From assembly GCA_002702205.1 (NCBI GenBank), contig NZYP01000062.1, positions 3,072-12,684 of the forward strand: a stretch of 9,613 bases of DNA, written 5' to 3'. The translations under genes were made by a program, and so were the position numbers. A model generated the notes under the pieces. That model was not told the origin of the DNA. It ran no database searches and was given only the letters and a program-made list of their open reading frames with translations. Of this stretch, positions 6,684 through 9,613 are shown in pieces (position 1 is the first letter of the stretch; the number at the start of each line of letters is the position of its first letter). This DNA comes from Flammeovirgaceae bacterium (GTDB lineage Bacteria; Bacteroidota; Bacteroidia; Cytophagales; MED-G16).

Positions 6684-8425
6684 TAAAATAAATTTTCTAC
6701 TTTTTCAATACCCAATTCTATGTAATTTTGTTTCCCATCAGGCGTAAATTTTGGATTCTTGCATGCAAAAAGCTTATCAATTATTAGGTTCATCTGATCT
6801 TCATTCAAAATTTTACTACTTATTATCTTAACTTTTTTTGAGAAAAATTTAAGGATTTTATCTCTTTTCTCTTTATCCAAATCACTATTACAATTTTTAA
6901 CTTCTTCAATAAAACCCTCGACCAAATCTTTTTCATTAATATCATTGAGTCCAGCAGGTATACCATTTACAACAACGGAATTCTCTCCAAAGTAGTCGAT
7001 ATCAAAACCAATCGATTTTATATCTTCAATAATAGTTTTTATTATTTCAAAATCTGACTGGTTAAGATCAATATATTGAGGGAATAAATTTTGTTGAGTA
7101 TTTGTAAACTTATTTATTCCTTTCTCATATTTCTCATAAATAATTCTTTGCTGGCAATTCTTATGGTTAAATACTAGAAGTTTCTCTCCTAATTGTTTAA
7201 AAATAAATTTATCTAGAAACTGAACCGGCTTATTATTTGTTAATGGTTCATCTTCATCTTGAAATAATTTAGCAGTTTTATTCTCAGACCTAACATTTTC
7301 GAATATTTCTTCCCAGTCATTGCCTCTTAATGGTTTTATATCATTTTTATTTCTAAATGAGTTGTCCTTGTTATCGTAATTTGTTACAACTTCCTTAAGG
7401 AAGTTAACGTCAGCATCAAAATTAATTGAAGGTGATATATTATATTTATCTAGTGTTTTTTTAATTGTTGAGTTGACGAGGCTATATATTAATTTTTCAT
7501 CATCAAATTTAATTTCTGTCTTGGTAGGATGAATATTTATATCAACTTTTTCAGTATTTAAATTAATAAATAGTACATAAAAAGGATATTTTTTCTCCTC
7601 TAAAAGACCCTCGTAACTCTTATATATAGCATGTCCTAAGTAGGAGCTTTTTACAAATCTATTATTAACAAAGATGAATTGTTCTCCTCTAGTTTTTTTT
7701 GAGTTTTTTGGTTTGCCTATAAAGCCTTTGATTTTTATGGAATCAAATTCCTCTTCACATTGAATTAAATATTCTTCATAACTCTTCTTGAAAATAGAAA
7801 TGATCCTTTTTTTAAGGTTAGATTTTTTAAGGTTAAACATTTCTGCTTCTTCATTTACTAATATAAAATTCACATCAAAGTTTGATATTGCACATCTTAT
7901 GAATTCATCAATTATATGTCTCAACTCAACATTATTAGATTTTAAAAAGTTTCTTCTTGCTGGGATATTGAAGAATAGGTTTTTAACATTTATAATTGTC
8001 CCGGATTGTATATCAGATTTGCTCTCCTCTAAAATTTTTGAGTCTTTAATTATTATCTCATTACCTATATCACAATTTAAAGTCTTGGTTTTTACCTTTA
8101 GTTCAGCTACGGAAGATATCGATGAAAGAGCCTCACCCCTGAACCCCATAGTTTTTACTTTATATATATCTTCAGCCTCTCTTAACTTTGACGTTGAGTG
8201 TCTCAGGAAACACTTTTTGATGTCATTTTTATCCATTCCAATTCCATCATCAATTATGGTTATAGACTGCTTGCCAGCATCTTTTATAATAAGTTTTATA
8301 TTTTTAGACTTTGCATCTATGCTATTTTCTATAAGCTCCTTCACAACAGAAGCTGGTCTCTGAATAACTTCTCCTGCAGCAATTTGATTAGCAACTGATT
8401 TAGGAAGTTGTTTAATTGTACTCAT
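6683..8425 (-). CDS. mutL: DNA mismatch repair protein MutL
   Basis: 580 residues starting MSTIKQLPKSVANQIAAGEV. Cytosolic GHKL-ATPase partner of MutS in mismatch repair. N-terminal ATPase motifs are all present: KELIENSIDA with catalytic Glu E30 and Mg-binding N34, DDGIGMD (59-65), RHSTSK (75-80), GFRGEALSSI (94-103), GTIINVKNLFFNIPARR (142-158) and VDINIHPTKTEIKF (294-307). A hydrophilic linker (about 335-400) leads to a C-terminal dimerisation domain (about 400-580). The metal-binding endonuclease signature DQHA(x)2E(x)4E is not evident: the aligned stretch is NHKNCQQRIIYE (420-431). Start choice: a GTG 33 bases upstream would add 11 residues, but the ATG at 8425 matches the family N-terminus and overlaps the preceding TGA (ATGA). 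Confidence 0.97.
   Translation of the reverse strand: MSTIKQLPKSVANQIAAGEVIQRPASVVKELIENSIDAKSKNIKLIIKDAGKQSITIIDDGIGMDKNDIKKCFLRHSTSKLREAEDIYKVKTMGFRGEALSSISSVAELKVKTKTLNCDIGNEIIIKDSKILEESKSDIQSGTIINVKNLFFNIPARRNFLKSNNVELRHIIDEFIRCAISNFDVNFILVNEEAEMFNLKKSNLKKRIISIFKKSYEEYLIQCEEEFDSIKIKGFIGKPKNSKKTRGEQFIFVNNRFVKSSYLGHAIYKSYEGLLEEKKYPFYVLFINLNTEKVDINIHPTKTEIKFDDEKLIYSLVNSTIKKTLDKYNISPSINFDADVNFLKEVVTNYDNKDNSFRNKNDIKPLRGNDWEEIFENVRSENKTAKLFQDEDEPLTNNKPVQFLDKFIFKQLGEKLLVFNHKNCQQRIIYEKYEKGINKFTNTQQNLFPQYIDLNQSDFEIIKTIIEDIKSIGFDIDYFGENSVVVNGIPAGLNDINEKDLVEGFIEEVKNCNSDLDKEKRDKILKFFSKKVKIISSKILNEDQMNLIIDKLFACKNPKFTPDGKQNYIELGIEKVENLF
8422..8425 (-). promoter_or_regulatory. ATGA stop/start overlap coupling the 99-residue protein gene to mutL
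   Basis: On the minus strand ATG (8425-8423) and TGA (8424-8422) share two bases, preceded by a purine-rich CAAGAAAAAGAA. This decides the mutL start and suggests translational coupling. The same ATGA arrangement recurs at 5026-5023 between the second rhomboid and the DUF2891 gene, and a TAATG overlap occurs around 6683. Confidence 0.8.
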
Positions 8426-8721
8426 TTCTTTTTCTTGAAATTCTTGTATAAAAACCACACAAAAAATAACGGTATAAAAATAAAAATTTTATTTCCTATA
8501 TATAACCATCCAAAAATAAAAAATGAGAGTAAGAATGCTATTATGATTTGTAACCTTGAGCTATTTATTTGATCTGACTTCTTGTATCTACTAAAGTATT
8601 TTTTTGAATGTTTTATTCCAGATACTCTCTGTTCTATATCATCTTTCACTGGATCAAAATGCCTTGGTGAAAATTTAAATTTTCTGTTGTTTGGGAGCCT
8701 TATGAATGAAGGAAGTTTCAT
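8422..8721 (-). CDS. Small two-helix membrane protein encoded upstream of mutL in Bacteroidota
   Basis: 99 residues, basic. The N-terminal half is soluble and contains FKFSPRHFDPVKDD (15-28), resembling the 'F-x-Y-x-P-R-Y-Y-D' motif of a small flavobacterial family. Two hydrophobic segments follow (about 57-76 and 78-93), then a Lys-rich end, consistent with a hairpin membrane anchor. From memory, homologues beside mutL are often labelled 'riboflavin synthase subunit beta', apparently carried over from a nearby ribH; nothing here resembles lumazine synthase. Start: the ATG at 8721 is preceded by an in-frame TGA four codons upstream, so no longer form exists. It is the first gene of the operon and overlaps mutL by 4 bases. 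Molecular function is unknown; a chance neighbour of mutL cannot be excluded. Confidence 0.8.
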   Translation of the reverse strand: MKLPSFIRLPNNRKFKFSPRHFDPVKDDIEQRVSGIKHSKKYFSRYKKSDQINSSRLQIIIAFLLSFFIFGWLYIGNKIFIFIPLFFVWFLYKNFKKKK

Positions 8722-8840
8722 TTTTATAAATCATATTAATTAAAGTTAAAGATAGATTTAAAATTTGTTAAATTAGTAATGTTACTTTAAATGAAAACAA
8801 AATTTAATCTTTACCATAACTCTAAATCTTTTAGTTCTTA
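8722..8840. promoter_or_regulatory. Divergent promoter region between the mutL operon and bshA
   Basis: The only real intergenic region in the window: 119 bp, about 15% G+C by hand count. It must supply the promoter for bshA to the right and, most simply, for the mutL operon to the left. I found no perfect Bacteroidota -7 box (TAnnTTTG). The nearest candidates are TATCTTTA, read leftward on the minus strand around 8748-8755, and TTTG (8764-8767) with TACTTTAA (8783-8790) read rightward. Neither gene has a Shine-Dalgarno motif. Exact start sites cannot be assigned. Confidence 0.5.
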
Positions 8841-9613
8841 ATGAAGATAGGTATTTTATGTTATCCTACTTTCGGTGGAAGTGGTGTTGTTGCAACGGAA
8901 TTAGGTAAATCCCTCTCTAGGAAAGGAAATACGGTTCACTTTATCTCATATGCCCAGCCAGCTAGGTTAAATGTATTTAGTGACAATCTTTTCTACCATG
9001 AGGTTTCAGTAAAAAATTATCCATTGTTTGACTTCCCTCCTTACGAAACATCATTGACTAGTAAATTAGTTGAAATAGTTATGTTTGAGAAGTTAGACCT
9101 TATCCATGTTCACTACGCTATACCTCACGCCTCTGCTGCTGTTTTAGCGAAGCAGATACTTAAGACTATGGGAATTGACATACCCGTAATAACAACTCTT
9201 CATGGAACAGATATAACATTGGTTGGAAAGGATCCTTCTTGTAAACCGGTTATTAATCATTCAATAAACTTATCTGATGCGGTCTCTGCAGTTTCCAAGA
9301 GTTTAAGAGATGATACTCTGAAAACCTTTGATATAAAAAAAGATATTGATGTCGTTCCTAATTTTATAGATATCAAAAAATATTCATCAGTTAAAAGAAA
9401 CAGTTATAGGGCTAAGTTGTGTGATGATGGAGATAAGTTGCTTATTCATACATCTAACTTTAGAAAGGTCAAGAGGATTCAAGACGTAATAAATATTTTT
9501 TGTAAAATAAAGAAAAAGAAAAAATGTAAATTAATTATGATTGGAGACGGACCTGAAAGAGCAAATATAGAATCACTAACAAGATCGTTATGTACTCTAA
9601 GAGATGTTATCTT
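8841..9613 (+). CDS. bshA: BshA, N-acetyl-alpha-D-glucosaminyl L-malate synthase (bacillithiol biosynthesis), 3'-truncated by window edge
   Basis: 257 codons plus 2 bases, open to the right edge. It starts MKIGILCYPTFGGSGVVATE. GT4-family glycosyltransferase that joins UDP-GlcNAc and L-malate, the first step of bacillithiol synthesis, in the cytosol. BshA hallmarks: the FGGSG loop (11-15), FISYAQPARL (34-43), YPLFDFPPYE (60-69), HVHYAIPHASAA (89-100), TTLHGTDITLVGKD (118-131), SDAVSAVS (145-152) and VVPNFID (171-177). The C-terminal Rossmann domain begins (LIHTSNFRKVKR, IMIGDGPE), but the GT4 E-x7-E nucleotide-sugar motif lies beyond the window. The family is usually about 375-385 residues, so roughly two-thirds is present. 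An in-frame TAG three codons upstream fixes the ATG start. Divergent from the mutL operon. BshB and BshC genes are not in view. Confidence 0.95.
   Translation, partial: MKIGILCYPTFGGSGVVATELGKSLSRKGNTVHFISYAQPARLNVFSDNLFYHEVSVKNYPLFDFPPYETSLTSKLVEIVMFEKLDLIHVHYAIPHASAAVLAKQILKTMGIDIPVITTLHGTDITLVGKDPSCKPVINHSINLSDAVSAVSKSLRDDTLKTFDIKKDIDVVPNFIDIKKYSSVKRNSYRAKLCDDGDKLLIHTSNFRKVKRIQDVINIFCKIKKKKKCKLIMIGDGPERANIESLTRSLCTLRDVI

Noticed and set aside
7788..8363. 191-codon open frame on the plus strand inside mutL
   Set aside because: It is antisense to the conserved ATPase half of MutL, low in complexity (Ser/Ile/Leu/Phe) and shows no recognisable domain. It is a by-product of AT-rich mutL codons.
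8426..8458. GTG start at 8458 giving an 11-residue longer MutL
   Set aside because: The added residues do not fit the family N-terminus, and the ATG at 8425 forms a clean ATGA overlap with the upstream stop.

Overview
The window reads as an AT-rich Bacteroidota chromosome fragment, most likely from a marine flavobacterium-like lineage (Flavobacteriales). Three things point there: a type IX secretion (T9SS) type-B sorting domain on a giant surface protein, a mutL locus of the Bacteroidota kind (small membrane protein, mutL, two rhomboids), and a BshA-type bacillithiol gene. Starts lack Shine-Dalgarno motifs, as is usual in this phylum. Family assignments come from recognised motifs, not from searches. 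Genus and species cannot be told.

Layout: (1) 1-3936, plus strand, is the 3' part of a giant secreted Asp-rich protein whose 5' end lies outside the window. In order it holds a LamG-like lectin fold, ten cadherin-like repeats of about 95-100 residues (the first incomplete), a C-type-lectin segment lodged inside the third repeat, and a C-terminal CHU_C-type sorting domain. (2) A converging minus-strand operon runs from 8721 down to 3941: a 99-residue membrane protein, MutL, a rhomboid protease, a second rhomboid with a cytosolic tail, and a DUF2891 lipoprotein. Every junction overlaps by 1-4 bases or leaves 2 bases, so the genes are almost certainly co-transcribed and partly translationally coupled. 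The giant gene and this operon end 4 bases apart, and both stop codons sit in a small inverted repeat. (3) A 119-bp, roughly 15% G+C divergent intergenic region leads on the plus strand to bshA, which runs off the right edge.

Functionally the window mixes housekeeping genes (mismatch repair, bacillithiol synthesis, intramembrane proteolysis) with cell-surface biology (a secreted multi-domain adhesin and an envelope lipoprotein). No CRISPR array, transposon, tRNA, rRNA or complete defence system is visible. The most unusual item is the architecture of the giant protein. Its C-type-lectin segment has its two halves in reversed order (C-terminal half first) and is nested in the middle of a cadherin-like repeat. 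The upstream LamG domain likewise joins a repeat in mid-domain. This suggests modular insertion of sugar-binding domains into a repeat stalk, or alternatively a local assembly problem.
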